From positions 1 to 46,630 of the forward strand of contig NZ_JAGDWX010000026.1 of assembly GCF_023256195.1 (NCBI RefSeq): DNA of 46,630 nt. Reading direction: 5' to 3'. The position numbers and the translations under genes are program-made. This document shows, one piece after another, positions 9,185 to 19,583 of the stretch. How positions within the stretch are numbered: the stretch's first letter is position 1; each line of letters opens with the position of its first letter. This DNA comes from Acidithiobacillus sp. GTDB taxonomy: Bacteria; Pseudomonadota; Gammaproteobacteria; Acidithiobacillales; Acidithiobacillaceae. The notes beneath the pieces were generated by a model. It saw only the letters and a list, made by a program, of their open reading frames with translations. It was not told the DNA's origin and ran no database searches.

Positions 9185-9237
9185 CGATGGGAGATAGGGG
9201 AATACTGCCGGTCAGTGGCAGCGCCATCGTCCCATCG
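9185..9237 (-). promoter_or_regulatory. Two-tier hairpin upstream of trpE
   Basis: In the gph-trpE gap, CGATGGGA pairs with TCCCATCG (outer arms 9230-9237 and 9185-9192), enclosing an inner CTGCC/GGCAG hairpin (9205-9221). The outer 3' arm is directly followed by the trpE ribosome site. Two mini reading frames lie over it: one of seven codons containing a Trp codon (9235-9212) and one of 19 codons (9227-9168) whose stop overlaps the trpE GTG. There is no T run, so a translational or processing role is more likely than classic attenuation. The function is inference. Confidence 0.4.
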
Positions 9238-9266
9238 CGAAGTACCCTGTGGTTCCCAGGTGCACG

Positions 9267-9977
9267 TCAGACCTTCCCGAAATCCCGCGCCTGCGGTGCG
9301 TGCTCGAGAATATCCAACAACTCGAGGAGGTTGTCCAGCAGGGCGTCGGGCCGCAAGGCGGCCACCGGCTCATCGCCGTTGTAGCCGTAGGTCACACACG
9401 CTACGGGCATACCCGCAGCACGCGCCGCCTCGGTATCGTTGCGGGAATCCCCCACCAGCAGTGCCGCCGCGGGCGAAACATCGAAGTAGGCTGCGGCGTG
9501 GGTCAGTGGCAGCGGATCGGGCTTCTTGCGCGGCAGGCTGTCGCCCGAGAGCACGAGATCGAAGTGCGGGCGCAGACCCAGGGTGTCCAGCAGCGGCTCG
9601 GTAAAGGCGCCCGCCTTGTTGGTGATACACACGACATGCCGCCCCTGGTCCTTGAGCGCCCTCAGGGTCTCGGCAGCGCCCGGGTAGACGCGGCTGTGGT
9701 CGGTGAGGTGGGCCGCGTAGTAGGCGCCAAAATCCACCATGGCATCGTCCAGTTCAGCCTCCGTGGGCACCCGGGTGAGGCTCAGGGCGCGCCGCACCAA
9801 CTCACGCACCCCGTTACCGATGAAACCGCGAATCACCGGCATCGCCGCCGGCTCCCGGCCGAGCTTGCGCAGCACGTGATTGGCAGCGGCGGCAAGATCG
9901 GGGGCGGTATCTACCAGGGTACCATCCAGATCCAGAAGTACGACGCGGGCAGGAAAAGCCCTGGATGCCGTCGCCAT
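9267..9977 (-). CDS. gph: Phosphoglycolate phosphatase
   Basis: A HAD-superfamily phosphatase (CbbZ/Gph), 236 aa, that removes 2-phosphoglycolate made by the RuBisCO oxygenase reaction. The nucleophile motif is [15 protein letters not shown], with the Gph-type cap domain after it; motif II is VCITNKAG, the lysine KKPDPLPL, and motif [17 protein letters not shown]. It starts directly after the rpe stop (no gap), which supports co-translation and its assignment to the Calvin-cycle operon rather than a generic HAD phosphatase. Confidence 0.94.
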   Translation of the reverse strand: MATASRAFPARVVLLDLDGTLVDTAPDLAAAANHVLRKLGREPAAMPVIRGFIGNGVRELVRRALSLTRVPTEAELDDAMVDFGAYYAAHLTDHSRVYPGAAETLRALKDQGRHVVCITNKAGAFTEPLLDTLGLRPHFDLVLSGDSLPRKKPDPLPLTHAAAYFDVSPAAALLVGDSRNDTEAARAAGMPVACVTYGYNGDEPVAALRPDALLDNLLELLDILEHAPQARDFGKV

Positions 9978-10646
9978 TCAGGCACTCTGCCCCAGCGCCG
10001 CACGGAAGGCGGCGATGGTGGCCCGGTAGTCCGGGGTGTTGTAGATGGCGCTGCCCGCCACGAAGACATCGGCGCCGGCATCGGCCACGCGGCGGACGTT
10101 GTCGACCTTCACACCACCGTCCACCTCCAGTTCGATGGCCTTGCCCGTGGCGTCGATGCGCTTTCGGATGGCCTCGATCTTGCGCAGACTATAGTCGATG
10201 AAGCTCTGCCCCCCGAAGCCCGGGTTCACACTCATGACCAACACCAGATCGATGCTCTCCAGGACATAGTCCAGCACCGACAGGGGAGTTGCTGGATTGA
10301 GGGAGACACCGGCCTTGCAGCCGAGACTCTTGATGAGCTGGATGCTGCGATCCAGGTGGATGGTCGCCTCTGGGTGCACCGTAATGATGTTGGCACCGGC
10401 CTTGGCGAACTCGGGAATGATGGCGTCCACAGGCGAGATCATCAGGTGGACATCCAAAGGCTTCTGGGTGTGGGGGCGGATGGCCTGTACCACTACCGGA
10501 CCGATGGTCAGGTTGGGCACGAAATGATTGTCCATGACATCGACGTGGATGTAGTCCGCGCCGGCCTCGTCCACGGCCCGAACCTCCTCACCGAGACGGG
10601 CAAAATCCGCCGAGAGGATGGACGGGGAAATCTTGAAATGGGACAT
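9978..10646 (-). CDS. rpe: Ribulose-phosphate 3-epimerase
   Basis: Interconverts ribulose 5-phosphate and xylulose 5-phosphate in the Calvin and pentose phosphate pathways, 222 aa. Typical segments are [34 protein letters not shown] (metal-binding His and Asp), [18 protein letters not shown], and [11 protein letters not shown]. It is a complete TIM-barrel of normal length. It lies 63 nt after fba and is fused in frame spacing to gph with no intergenic base. Confidence 0.97.
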   Translation of the reverse strand: MSHFKISPSILSADFARLGEEVRAVDEAGADYIHVDVMDNHFVPNLTIGPVVVQAIRPHTQKPLDVHLMISPVDAIIPEFAKAGANIITVHPEATIHLDRSIQLIKSLGCKAGVSLNPATPLSVLDYVLESIDLVLVMSVNPGFGGQSFIDYSLRKIEAIRKRIDATGKAIELEVDGGVKVDNVRRVADAGADVFVAGSAIYNTPDYRATIAAFRAALGQSA

Positions 10647-10709
10647 GCTCGCTCTCCCTGGAGACGAGGGGAGGGCACGGCCCTCCCGCGATGGAGACGG
10701 TACGCTCGC

Positions 10710-11780
10710 TCAGACGCCGGTGACGCGCGGGTCCAGCTCGCCCTTGCTGTAGCGCTTGACCATGGTATCCAGGGGGATTGCCTTGATCTTGCTCGCATGG
10801 CCGGCGGTGCCGAAAGCCTCGTAGCGCTGCTTGCAGATGTCGCGCATGGCGTCCAGAGAGGCCTGCAGGAACTTGCGCGGGTCAAAGTTCTTGGGATTGG
10901 TATACAGACTCTTGCGCACCGCACCCGTTGCTGCCAGACGCAGGTCGGTGTCGATGTTGACCTTGCGCACGCCGTGTTTGATGCCTTCCTGAATCTCCTC
11001 CACCGGCACACCGTAGGTCTCACCGATGTCCCCGCCAAACTCGTGGATGGTCTTCAGCCAGTCCTGAGGCACGGAGCTGGAGCCGTGCATGACCAGGTGG
11101 GTGTCGGGGATGCGGGCGTGGATCTCCTTGACCCGATCGATGCGCAGGACCTTGCCCGTGGGGGGCTGGGTAAACTTGTAGGCACCGTGGCTGGTGCCGA
11201 TGGCGATGGCCAGGGCGTCCACCTTGGTCGCCTTGACGAACTGCGCTGCCTCTTCTGGATCCGTGAGCAGCTGGTCGTGGCTCAGGCAGCCCTCGGCACC
11301 GACGCCATCCTCCTCACCGGCCATACCCGTTTCCAGCGACCCCAGGCAGCCCAGCTCACCCTCGACGGTGACACCCACGGCGTGCGCCATCTCTACGACC
11401 TTGGCCGTGACGGTGACGTTGTAGTCATAGCTGGCAGGCGTCTTGGCGTCTTCCATCAGGGAGCCGTCCATCATCACGCTGGAGAAACCGGAGCGGATGG
11501 CCTGGATGCAGACGGCGGGACTGGCGCCGTGATCCTGGTGCAGAACCACGGGGATGTCGGGATATTCTTCGATGGCGGCCAGGATCAGGTGGCGCAGGAA
11601 GGGCTCGCCAGCGTACTTGCGCGCTCCCGCCGATGCCTGCAGGATCACTGGCGCGTCCGCCGCTGCCGCCGCCTCCATGATGGCCCGGACCTGCTCCAGA
11701 TTGTTGACGTTGAAAGCTGGAATGCCATAGCCATGCTCGGCGGCATGATCCAGGAGTTGACGCATGGAAACGAGTGCCAT
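10710..11780 (-). CDS. fba: Fructose-bisphosphate aldolase class II (Calvin subtype)
   Basis: A zinc-dependent aldolase, 356 aa, making fructose 1,6-bisphosphate (and sedoheptulose 1,7-bisphosphate in autotrophs). It shows [11 protein letters not shown] with the catalytic Asp and zinc His region, [33 protein letters not shown] and [11 protein letters not shown]. The sequence fits the Calvin-cycle subtype common in cbb operons. GAGG lies 8 nt before the ATG. The 100-nt gap to pyk is one of the two largest in the operon and holds a hairpin (11847-11864). Confidence 0.97.
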   Translation of the reverse strand: MALVSMRQLLDHAAEHGYGIPAFNVNNLEQVRAIMEAAAAADAPVILQASAGARKYAGEPFLRHLILAAIEEYPDIPVVLHQDHGASPAVCIQAIRSGFSSVMMDGSLMEDAKTPASYDYNVTVTAKVVEMAHAVGVTVEGELGCLGSLETGMAGEEDGVGAEGCLSHDQLLTDPEEAAQFVKATKVDALAIAIGTSHGAYKFTQPPTGKVLRIDRVKEIHARIPDTHLVMHGSSSVPQDWLKTIHEFGGDIGETYGVPVEEIQEGIKHGVRKVNIDTDLRLAATGAVRKSLYTNPKNFDPRKFLQASLDAMRDICKQRYEAFGTAGHASKIKAIPLDTMVKRYSKGELDPRVTGV

Positions 11781-11846
11781 AGTGCTTACCTCGATGCTGT
11801 GGTGGATTGGGAAATGAGTCTCATCTGTATGCTACCCAAGGGGCTT

Positions 11847-11864
11847 GACGGCCCGCAAGCCGTC
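11847..11864 (-). promoter_or_regulatory. Hairpin in the pyk-fba gap
   Basis: On the minus strand GACGGC pairs with GCCGTC around a six-base loop, roughly 20 nt after the pyk stop. It lacks a T run. It may be an RNA processing or stabilising hairpin that sets the relative level of fba and downstream genes, or a partial terminator. No convincing internal promoter was found near it. Confidence 0.3.
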
Positions 11865-11880
11865 CGCCCAGACGCCTCGG

Positions 11881-13317
11881 TCACGCACGCTGAGGCCCGC
11901 CAATGCGGACGATCTTCAGGGTGTTCGTGCCACCGGGCGCGCCGATGGGCTCACCGATGGTGATGAGAATGAGATCGCCCTCGCGCACTACCCCGCGTCG
12001 CCGCAGCTCATCCTCGGCCGCCCGCATCACTTGCGCAGGATCGTCGTGACGGCTCTGCGGAAAATTCACGGGGTGCACGCCGCGATAGAGGGTGACGCGC
12101 CGGCGCGTGTAGACCTGTGGCGTCAGGGCATAGATGGGTACACGCGGCTGGGCACGGGACAACCACAGAGCGGTGGATCCGCTCTCGGTGAAGGCGGCGA
12201 TAGCGGCGATGGACGCCCTCTGGGTAGCCAGAATCGCCGCCGCCGCGATGGTCTCGTCCACCCGCTGCAGGGCCTGATCGGCTACCGGAAAAGCGGTCCC
12301 GCAGGGCATCTGCCGTTCCACCTCGAGACAGGTCCGCGCCATGGCGGCAACGGCCTCCACCGGGTAGGCGCCGCTGGCCGTCTCCGCCGACAGCATGACG
12401 GCATCCGTACCATCGAGAACGGCGTTGGCGACATCCGACACCTCCGCCCGGGTGGGGATGGGCTGGTGGATCATGGACTCCATCATCTGCGTCGCCGTGA
12501 TGGTCACCCGCCCATACTTCTGGGCCAAGGCAATGATGCGCTTCTGTACCGGCGGTACCGCCGCATCCCCAATCTCCACCCCAAGGTCACCGCGAGCCAC
12601 CATGACCACCTCGGAAACCGCCAGGATCTCCTCGATGGCCGCCACCGCTTCGGCGCGCTCGATCTTGGCCACCAACGCCCCGTGACCACCAGCCTCGCGG
12701 AAGAGGCGGCGCGCCTCATCCATGTCCGCCGCGCCGCGAGGAAAGGAAACCGCCAGGTAGTCGGCCTCCAGCTGCGCTGCCGTAAGGATATCGGCGCGGT
12801 CCTTGTCCGTCAGGGCCGGCGCCGTGAGCCCGCCACCGGCACGATTGATGCCTTTGCTGTTGGACAGTTCGCCGCCCTGCACCACCCGCGTATGGATCTC
12901 CGTCCCTTGGACCTTGTCGACCCAGAGCACGATCATGCCATCGTTGAGCAGCAGGGTGGCGCCGCGCTCGACATCGCTCACCAGTTGGGGATAGGTGATG
13001 CCGACCCTGCTCTGGTCCCCCAGGTTACAGGCGCTGTCCAGTATGAAGGAATCGCCTTCGCGCAGCTGGATCTTGCCCTCGGCAAACTTGCCGATGCGGA
13101 TTTTGGGGCCCTGTAGGTCGGCAAGGACCCCCACCGCCCGCCCGTGGGCCCGGGCCCGCTCCCGCACCAGCTCAGCGCGGCGGACGTGATCCTCCGCCGT
13201 GCCGTGGGAAAAGTTGAGACGAACGACATCCACGCCCGCCTCGATCAGACGGTCGATGACCTCGACCTCCGAGCTGGCAGGGCCGAGAGTGGCAACGATC
13301 TTGGTTCGACGGATCAA
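11881..13317 (-). CDS. pyk: Pyruvate kinase
   Basis: Converts phosphoenolpyruvate and ADP to pyruvate and ATP, 478 aa. Conserved segments are RRTKIVATLGPAS, VVRLNFSHGTAEDH, DLQGPKIRIG, SFPRGAADM, KIERAEAV with MVARGDLGVEIG (metal and catalytic region), and ATQMMESM. The only in-frame start after the pgk stop is TTG at 13317, with GAGG 7 nt upstream inside the end of pgk. Its presence inside a Calvin-cycle operon links carbon fixation to pyruvate production, as in the Acidithiobacillus cbb3 cluster. Confidence 0.96.
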   Translation of the reverse strand: MIRRTKIVATLGPASSEVEVIDRLIEAGVDVVRLNFSHGTAEDHVRRAELVRERARAHGRAVGVLADLQGPKIRIGKFAEGKIQLREGDSFILDSACNLGDQSRVGITYPQLVSDVERGATLLLNDGMIVLWVDKVQGTEIHTRVVQGGELSNSKGINRAGGGLTAPALTDKDRADILTAAQLEADYLAVSFPRGAADMDEARRLFREAGGHGALVAKIERAEAVAAIEEILAVSEVVMVARGDLGVEIGDAAVPPVQKRIIALAQKYGRVTITATQMMESMIHQPIPTRAEVSDVANAVLDGTDAVMLSAETASGAYPVEAVAAMARTCLEVERQMPCGTAFPVADQALQRVDETIAAAAILATQRASIAAIAAFTESGSTALWLSRAQPRVPIYALTPQVYTRRRVTLYRGVHPVNFPQSRHDDPAQVMRAAEDELRRRGVVREGDLILITIGEPIGAPGGTNTLKIVRIGGPQRA

Positions 13318-13320
13318 GCA

Positions 13321-14517
13321 TCAGCCTCGCGCGCGCTGTTCGAGCATGGCCACCGCCGGCAGGGTCTTGCCCTCGAGGAACTCGAGGAAAGCGCCTCCAC
13401 CCGTACTGATGTAGGAGACCTTGTCTTGGATGTGGAACTTGTGGATGGCAGCGATGGTGTCGCCGCCACCGGCGATGGAGAAGGCGCTGCTCTCCGCAAC
13501 GGCCTGGGCGATGGCCCGGGTACCCCCGGCAAAGGCGTCGAACTCGAACACGCCCACCGGCCCGTTCCAGACGATGGTTCCGGCTTTGCGCAGAATTTCA
13601 CCCAGGGCCGCAGCACTGTCGGGGCCGATGTCAAGGATCATTTCGTCCTCACCAACGGCATCCACGGGGCAGGTCCGCGCCGCAGCAGTGGCCGAGAACT
13701 CCTTGGCCACCACGACGTCCGTCGGCAGGGGCACATCCCCGCCCTTGGCCTTGGCCGCTGCCATGATGGCCTTGGCCTCGTCCACGAGATCCGACTCGCA
13801 GAGGGATTTGCCGATGGGGTGGCCGGCGGCCAGCAGGAAGGTGTTGGCGATGCCACCGCCTACCACCAGTTGATCGACCTTTTCCGCCAGGGATTTCAGG
13901 ATGGTCAGCTTGGTGGAGACCTTGGAGCCGGCGACGATGGCCACCAGCGGCCGCTTGGGATTCTGCAGCGCCTTGCCAAGGGCCTCCAGCTCGTTCACGA
14001 GGAGCGGGCCGGCGCAGGCCACGGGGGCGTAGAGACCCACCCCGTGGGTACTGGCCTGGGCGCGGTGCGCCGTGCCGAAGGCGTCCATGACAAAGATGTC
14101 GCACAGGGCCGCCATCTGCTTGGCCAGGGTTTCGTCGTCCTTGCCTTCGCCCGCATTGAAGCGGACGTTCTCCAGTACCACGATCTGGCCATCGCCCAGG
14201 GTCTTGAGGGCGGCGCCGCCGGCGCCCAGCCAGTCACGCACCAGGGCGACCTCGCGACCCAAAAGCTTGCCAAGGTGCGCGGCGACGGGGGCGAGGCTCG
14301 CCTTCTCGTCGTACACGCCTTCTTTCGGCCGCCCCAGGTGCGACATCACCATGACCTTGGCGCCCGCCGCCAGAGCGGCCCGCAGCGTCGGCAGGGCTGC
14401 CCGGATGCGGGTATCGTCGGCGATCTGCCCCGTCTCGTCCATGGGCACATTGAGATCTTCCCGAATCAGGACCCGTTTACCCTTGAGGTCCAGATCCGTC
14501 ATGCGCAGCACGTTCAT
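13321..14517 (-). CDS. pgk: Phosphoglycerate kinase
   Basis: In the autotrophic direction it phosphorylates 3-phosphoglycerate, 398 aa. It begins with [25 protein letters not shown]. Substrate and nucleotide sites are visible in [31 protein letters not shown]-like [22 protein letters not shown] and [12 protein letters not shown]. Ten nt separate it from gap and three from pyk, so it lies in the middle of the operon. Confidence 0.97.
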   Translation of the reverse strand: MNVLRMTDLDLKGKRVLIREDLNVPMDETGQIADDTRIRAALPTLRAALAAGAKVMVMSHLGRPKEGVYDEKASLAPVAAHLGKLLGREVALVRDWLGAGGAALKTLGDGQIVVLENVRFNAGEGKDDETLAKQMAALCDIFVMDAFGTAHRAQASTHGVGLYAPVACAGPLLVNELEALGKALQNPKRPLVAIVAGSKVSTKLTILKSLAEKVDQLVVGGGIANTFLLAAGHPIGKSLCESDLVDEAKAIMAAAKAKGGDVPLPTDVVVAKEFSATAAARTCPVDAVGEDEMILDIGPDSAAALGEILRKAGTIVWNGPVGVFEFDAFAGGTRAIAQAVAESSAFSIAGGGDTIAAIHKFHIQDKVSYISTGGGAFLEFLEGKTLPAVAMLEQRARG

Positions 14518-14527
14518 GAGCGACTCC

Positions 14528-15544
14528 TCAGCGCTTGACGCCCATCATGGCCAGGGCGGTATCGATCATGCGGTTGGAGAATCCCCACTCATTGTCGTAC
14601 CAGGAGCAGACCTTCACCAGCTTGCCCTTGACCTTGGTCAGGGAGGACTCGTAGGTGGAGCTGGCCGGGTTGTGGTTGAAGTCGATGGACACCAGGGGCT
14701 TGTCGTTGTAACCGAAGACGCCCTTCAGGGCCCCTTCCGAAGCCGCCTTCATGGCCGCGTGGATGTCGGCCACGGACACCTCCCGCTCCACCAGGCAGGT
14801 GAGGTCGACGATGGAGACGTTGGTGGTGGGCACGCGGATGGCAAAACCGTCCAGCTTGCCTTCCAGCTCCGGCAACACGAGGCCGATGGCCTTGGCGGCT
14901 CCGGTGCTGGTGGGAATCATACTCATGCTCGCCGCACGGGCCCGCCGCAGATCGCTGTGGTAGACATCGATGATGCGCTGGTCGTTGGTCATGGAGTGGA
15001 TGGTGTTCATGGTGCCGCCGACGATGGGCGTCAGATCGTTGAGGGTCTTCGCCAAGGGCGCCAGGCAGTTGGTGGTGCAGGAGCCATTGGAGACGATCTG
15101 GTGCTTGGCGGGGTCCAAGAGATGGTGATTGACGCCGTAGACCACGGTGAGATCCACCGGATCCTTGGCCGGGGCCGAGATCAGAACCTTCTTGGCACCG
15201 CCCTGGATGTGCAGCGAGGCCTTCTCACGGGTGGTGAAGATGCCGGTGCACTCCAGCACCACGTCCACCCCGAGGTCCCCCCACGGCAGCTTGCTGGGAT
15301 CGCGCTCCGCCAGGACCTTTACCCGATCCTTGCCCACCAGCATCTCCTGTCCCTCGACGCTGACGGGGACGGGGAAGCGACCGTGTACCGAGTCGTATTG
15401 GGTCAGGTGGGCGTTGGTCTCCGGGCTGCCGAGGTCATTGATGGCGACGATCTCTACCTCGCCCTGTCGATCGGCTTCATAGACCGCCCGCAGGATGTTG
15501 CGACCGATCCGCCCGTAACCATTGATACCAATCCGCAATGCCAT
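14528..15544 (-). CDS. gap: Glyceraldehyde-3-phosphate dehydrogenase, type I
   Basis: A 338-aa enzyme that reduces 1,3-bisphosphoglycerate in the Calvin cycle or runs glycolytically. The Rossmann start [17 protein letters not shown], the active-site [12 protein letters not shown] (Cys), the HSMTNDQ catalytic His region and the C-terminal [13 protein letters not shown] are all present. An Asn-Asp after the second strand (AINDLG) suggests NAD preference, but cofactor use cannot be proved from this. CAAGGAG precedes the ATG. Confidence 0.97.
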   Translation of the reverse strand: MALRIGINGYGRIGRNILRAVYEADRQGEVEIVAINDLGSPETNAHLTQYDSVHGRFPVPVSVEGQEMLVGKDRVKVLAERDPSKLPWGDLGVDVVLECTGIFTTREKASLHIQGGAKKVLISAPAKDPVDLTVVYGVNHHLLDPAKHQIVSNGSCTTNCLAPLAKTLNDLTPIVGGTMNTIHSMTNDQRIIDVYHSDLRRARAASMSMIPTSTGAAKAIGLVLPELEGKLDGFAIRVPTTNVSIVDLTCLVEREVSVADIHAAMKAASEGALKGVFGYNDKPLVSIDFNHNPASSTYESSLTKVKGKLVKVCSWYDNEWGFSNRMIDTALAMMGVKR

Positions 15545-15606
15545 GTCTCACTCCTTGAAAAGCCTGACAATAGAAACCTGTTCCGAGATGGACGCGCCAG
15601 CGCGTC

Positions 15607-17604
15607 TCACAGCCCCTTGAAGGTGTCGACCACGTGATCGACGGTGAAGCCGAGCTTCTCGAAGATCACCGGTGCCGGCGCCGAGGCTCCGAAGCGGTCG
15701 ATGCCGATGACGGCACCCTGAAGTCCCACGTACTTGTACCAGAGCGCCGTGGCACCGGCCTCGATGGCCAGCCGGCGGGTCACCTTGCTGGGCAGCACGG
15801 ACTCGCGATAGCTGGCGTCCTGCGCATCGAAGAGCTCGACGCAGGGCATGGACACCACCCGCACCGCCACACCCTGCTCCGCCAGGCGCGCCTGCGCTGC
15901 CAGAGCGAGTTCCACCTCCGAGCCCGTGGCGATGAGGATACCCGCCGGGGCAGCACCCTCCGCGTCCTTGAGCACATACCCACCACGCCGCACAGCGGCG
16001 ATGCTCGCGTCGCTGTGGGGCAAGGGGGCGAGATTCTGGCGGCTGAGGGCCAGCAGGCTCGGGGTGCGCTCCTGCTTCACCGCCGATTCCCAGGCAATGG
16101 CCGTCTCTACGGCATCGGCCGGACGCCATACGTGCAGATTGGGAATGAGGCGCAGGCTGCTGACCTGCTCCACCGGCTGGTGGGTAGGCCCGTCCTCACC
16201 CAGACCGATGGAGTCGTGGGTCATGATGTAGATCACGCGGATGCCCATGAGCGCCGACATGCGGATGGCATTGCGGGCATAGTCCGAGAAAATCAGGAAG
16301 GTGCCGCCGAAGGGCAGAAGCCCACCGTACAGGGCCACGCCGTTCATGATGGCGGCCATACCGAACTCACGCACGCCGTAGTGGATGTAATTACCCATGA
16401 GGCGGTGTTTGCCGATGTCCAGGGCTTCCTTCCAACGGGTGTTGTTGGAAGGCGTGAGATCAGCCGAACCACCGACGAATTCCGGCACGGCCTGGGCAAC
16501 GGCTTGGATGCACTTGCCCGAAGCCACACGGGTCGCAATCTTGGGCGGGTCCTTGCGGAACTCGGCAATGAGGTGTTCGATGGCGCGATCGAACTCGGGA
16601 CTGACCTTGCCTGCCCAACGCCGCTCCAACTCGGCGGCCTCTTTGGGGAAGAGCTCGCGGTACTTGGCAAAACGCTCCTTCCACTCGGCCTGGGCCTGCT
16701 CGCCCTTGGCGCGCGCATCAAAAGCCCGATAGATGGCCTCGGGAACCTCGAAGGGTGCACCACTCCAGCCCAGATTCTTGCGGGTCAGGGCGATTTCTTC
16801 GGCCCCCAGGGGCGCGCCGTGGACATCGTGGGTACCGGCCTTGTTGGGCGAACCGTGGCCAATGACCGTCTTGCAGCAGATGAGGGTGGGCTTGGTGGTC
16901 TGCTTGCGCGCCTCCTGGATGGCGCGCTTCACGGCCTCGGGGTCGTGACCATCGACACCGGCGATGACGTGCCAGCCGTAGGCCTTGAAGCGCGCCGGGG
17001 TATCGTCGGCGAACCAATCGTCCACGTGTCCATCGATGGAGATATTGTTGTCGTCGTAGAAACAGATGAGCTTGTTGAGCCCCCAGACGCCGGCCAGGGA
17101 GCAGGCCTCATGGGAGATACCCTCCATGAGACAGCCGTCGCCCAGAAAGACGTAGGTGTAGTGGTTGATGATCTCGTGATCCGGGCGATTGAAATGCTTG
17201 CCCAGAATCTGCTCCGCCAGGGCCATGCCGACCCCGTTGGCGAGACCCTGCCCCAGAGGGCCCGTGGTGGTCTCGACCCCCGGAGTATCACGGTACTCGG
17301 GGTGCCCCGGCGTCTTGCTGTGCCACTGGCGGAACTGCTTAAGGTCATCGATGCTGAGCTCGTAGCCCGAAAGATGCAGCAGGGCGTACTGCAGCATGGA
17401 ACCGTGGCCGTTGGACAGCAGGAAGCGATCGCGGTTAGGCCAATGCGGATCGGCGGGATTGTGCACCAGAAAATCGTTCCAGAGCACCTCGGCGATGTCC
17501 GCCATGCCCATGGGCATGCCCGGATGGCCGGACTTGGCCTTCTCGATGGCGTCCATGCTGAGGACACGGATGGCGTTGGCGAGATCGCTGCGCGTGACGG
17601 TCAT
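15607..17604 (-). CDS. tkt: Transketolase
   Basis: A thiamine-diphosphate enzyme moving two-carbon units in the Calvin and pentose phosphate pathways, 665 aa. The substrate/TPP region includes [29 protein letters not shown] and [18 protein letters not shown] (TPP-Mg motif GDG...). The Pyr domain contains [13 protein letters not shown] and [14 protein letters not shown], and [14 protein letters not shown] is the transketolase signature. AAGGAG lies 6 nt before ATG. The length is typical of bacterial TktA. It is the first of the large Calvin-cycle enzymes after glpX. Confidence 0.97.
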   Translation of the reverse strand: MTVTRSDLANAIRVLSMDAIEKAKSGHPGMPMGMADIAEVLWNDFLVHNPADPHWPNRDRFLLSNGHGSMLQYALLHLSGYELSIDDLKQFRQWHSKTPGHPEYRDTPGVETTTGPLGQGLANGVGMALAEQILGKHFNRPDHEIINHYTYVFLGDGCLMEGISHEACSLAGVWGLNKLICFYDDNNISIDGHVDDWFADDTPARFKAYGWHVIAGVDGHDPEAVKRAIQEARKQTTKPTLICCKTVIGHGSPNKAGTHDVHGAPLGAEEIALTRKNLGWSGAPFEVPEAIYRAFDARAKGEQAQAEWKERFAKYRELFPKEAAELERRWAGKVSPEFDRAIEHLIAEFRKDPPKIATRVASGKCIQAVAQAVPEFVGGSADLTPSNNTRWKEALDIGKHRLMGNYIHYGVREFGMAAIMNGVALYGGLLPFGGTFLIFSDYARNAIRMSALMGIRVIYIMTHDSIGLGEDGPTHQPVEQVSSLRLIPNLHVWRPADAVETAIAWESAVKQERTPSLLALSRQNLAPLPHSDASIAAVRRGGYVLKDAEGAAPAGILIATGSEVELALAAQARLAEQGVAVRVVSMPCVELFDAQDASYRESVLPSKVTRRLAIEAGATALWYKYVGLQGAVIGIDRFGASAPAPVIFEKLGFTVDHVVDTFKGL

Positions 17605-17660
17605 AAAAAGCTCCTTACAAGGGCGGCGACGGGCGCACCGCCGGGGTTGCAGTCAAAGAT

Positions 17661-18608
17661 TCAGGCGTCCACCCGCTGATGCGTGCGCACGCGACGAAGA
17701 ATGCCGTCGTGGCCGGAGATGACCAGACTCTCGCTCTCGACGAAGTAGTGGGACCGGGATACGCCGTCGAGGATATCGCCAGAGGTGAGGCCGGTGGCCA
17801 CGAAAAGTACATCGTCGCTGGCTACCAGATCGTTAAGGCCCAACCATTGCCCGGCCTTGAGGCCGGCAGCGGCGATGGCCTCGGCCTCCCCCGGCTTCTG
17901 CGGCGCGAGGCAACCGAACATATCTGCCCCCATGGCGCGAGCGGCACAGGCGCTGATGACCCCCTCGGGCGTACCACCGATACCCATCATGGCGTCCACC
18001 TTGACACCCAGCGCCGCCATGATGCCGCCGCTCACGTCGCCGTCGGTCTGCAGACGCACGGCGGCGCCGGCTGCCTGGATCTCGCGGATCATCCCCTCGT
18101 GCCGCGGCTTCTTGAGGACGAAAATACGCAGCTCGCGCACCTCCTTGCCCAGGGCCCGAGCCAGAGCCGCCAGCTTGTCGGCCATGGGTGCGGCGGGATC
18201 GATCTTGCCGCGCGCCGGGGCCGGCACGACCAGCTTATCCATGTAGAAGGCAGGACCGGGCCGGAACATCGCCCCTTTGGGTGCGGCGGCCAGCACGCAG
18301 ATGGAGCCCGGCATACCGCCGGCCATGAAGGTCGTGCCCTCCACCGGGTCCACCGCTATCTCCACCTCCGGACCACTGCCCGAGCCGACGCTCTCGCCGT
18401 TGTAGAGCATGGGCGCTTCGTCCTTCTCGCCCTCGCCGATGACCACCAGACCGCGCATGGGCACCTCGCTCAGGGCGGCGCGCATGGCATCCACCGCCGC
18501 CCCATCGCCCTGCTCTTTTTCACCTCGGCCGATCCAGGCGCTTGCGGCGCGGGCCGCGCTCTCGGTGACGGGCAAAAGGGAAAGGGCGAGATTACGGATG
18601 GTGGCCAT
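17661..18608 (-). CDS. glpX: Class II fructose-1,6-bisphosphatase (GlpX type)
   Basis: Dephosphorylates fructose 1,6-bisphosphate, 315 aa; in some autotrophs the same enzyme also takes sedoheptulose 1,7-bisphosphate. The GlpX pattern is clear: GEGEKDEAPMLYNGE, EIAVDPVEGTTF with metal-binding acids, MDKLVVP, and GVKVDAMMGIGGTPEGV near the middle. This is not the class I Fbp fold. In Acidithiobacillus operons this gene is often called cbbF. It is 51 nt after suhB and 56 nt before tkt. Confidence 0.95.
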   Translation of the reverse strand: MATIRNLALSLLPVTESAARAASAWIGRGEKEQGDGAAVDAMRAALSEVPMRGLVVIGEGEKDEAPMLYNGESVGSGSGPEVEIAVDPVEGTTFMAGGMPGSICVLAAAPKGAMFRPGPAFYMDKLVVPAPARGKIDPAAPMADKLAALARALGKEVRELRIFVLKKPRHEGMIREIQAAGAAVRLQTDGDVSGGIMAALGVKVDAMMGIGGTPEGVISACAARAMGADMFGCLAPQKPGEAEAIAAAGLKAGQWLGLNDLVASDDVLFVATGLTSGDILDGVSRSHYFVESESLVISGHDGILRRVRTHQRVDA

Positions 18609-18659
18609 AAATTAGCGATTCCTGGTAGCGCATGGGAGACAATAGGCATTCAGCATAAA

Positions 18660-19496
18660 TCAATGTTCCCTTTTTGGGAACTCGGCGCACGGGGCGGGAC
18701 GGTCATCACCGAGCCAACGCCGCCAAGCGGCATGCAGGAGTGGGTCCAGGGTTGCCAGTACCGAGCTACAGGCCAGATCCGCCACGGGCAGGGGGGCTCC
18801 GACGAGGGTGCTGAGGCTGCCGCCGGTTTCCGTCAGGATCAGCGCCCCCGCCGCCCGATCCCAGAGCTGTTGACCACCGTGGAGGTAGAAATGGTAGCGT
18901 CCGGCGGCGAGCCAGCACCACTCCAGGACAGAACTGCCGAAATTCCGCTGGCTGTGAAAGGGGCGCTCGTCGATGAGCCGCAGGGACAATGCCCGAGTCA
19001 GACGCTTGTAGTCCACCACCCCCACGGCTTTGTCCAGACTTGGCGCTTCCCGCGGCATCAGGGCCTGACCGTTGAGGGTGGCGCCGTGGCCGGCGCGAGC
19101 CGTGAAGAGTTCGTCCCGGATCGGGTCGTAGACCCAGCCGGCAATGGCCTGCCCACCCTGCAATAAGGCGAGGGAGATCCCGAAGATGGGTACACCGGCG
19201 GCGAAGTTGCTGGTACCGTCCAGCGGGTCGAGGCACCACAGGGGCACGTCCCGGGCCAGCAGCCGCTCCTGCTGCGGGCGGGTCATCTCCTCACCCAGCA
19301 AGGGCAACTCTGGGTAGCGCGATGCCAGCATCGCCTGCAGAAAGTCCTGACTATCGAGATCGGCAGAGGTTACCACGCTGCCATCGGGCTTGCGGCTGCA
19401 CACCACCTCGTGAAAGCGGGGCAGGATGAAGCGCTCTGCCGCCTGGCGCAGGATTCCGCCGATCCAGGCCATATCGCTTTCGGAACTGGTAAACAT
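18660..19496 (-). CDS. Inositol monophosphatase family protein (SuhB-like)
   Basis: A 278-aa Mg-dependent, lithium-sensitive-type phosphatase. It has the family's metal motifs: LLGEEM, WCLDPLDGTSNFAAG, and the late WDRAAGALILTETGG. It is the first gene of the long minus-strand run and, as I recall, occupies the same place (suhB) in the A. ferrooxidans cbb3 operon. Members act on inositol phosphates, fructose bisphosphate or PAP; a role as an extra sugar-bisphosphate phosphatase is plausible but unproven. Start: ATG 19496 is chosen; ATG 19529 and 19472 are in frame, and none has a strong ribosome site. Confidence 0.88.
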   Translation of the reverse strand: MFTSSESDMAWIGGILRQAAERFILPRFHEVVCSRKPDGSVVTSADLDSQDFLQAMLASRYPELPLLGEEMTRPQQERLLARDVPLWCLDPLDGTSNFAAGVPIFGISLALLQGGQAIAGWVYDPIRDELFTARAGHGATLNGQALMPREAPSLDKAVGVVDYKRLTRALSLRLIDERPFHSQRNFGSSVLEWCWLAAGRYHFYLHGGQQLWDRAAGALILTETGGSLSTLVGAPLPVADLACSSVLATLDPLLHAAWRRWLGDDRPAPCAEFPKREH

Positions 19497-19583
19497 CGTT
19501 CGCTGGCACCTTCTCTTCGGTCCGCCCATGGCTCATGGTATCGTGCAGCCTCATCGCCCTTCCTTCAAGCCTTTGCGCCGGAC
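19497..19583. promoter_or_regulatory. Divergent promoter region of the cbb-trp operon and rsmE
   Basis: This 87-bp gap lies between the divergent starts of suhB and rsmE and is the only sizeable upstream region for the whole minus-strand operon, so its main promoter must be here or inside the 5' end of rsmE. I do not see a consensus -35/-10 pair. A LysR-type CbbR site (T-N11-A within dyad symmetry) would be expected for a Calvin-cycle operon, but I cannot name a convincing one by eye. Confidence 0.4.

Noticed and set aside
9168-9266. Classical trp attenuator with leader peptide and intrinsic terminator
   Set aside because: Only one Trp codon in a seven-codon frame without a ribosome site and no T run after the hairpin; kept only as a structured leader.
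7804-9384. 526-codon open frame antisense to trpE
   Set aside because: Shadow of trpE; low-complexity His/Gln/Ala-rich product without domains.
9249-11963. 904-codon open frame antisense to gph, rpe and fba
   Set aside because: It spans three well-defined genes on the other strand and mirrors their codons; no recognisable domain.
15634-17679. 681-codon open frame antisense to transketolase
   Set aside because: High GC makes long antisense frames common; the minus strand encodes an unmistakable transketolase and the antisense product has no family features.
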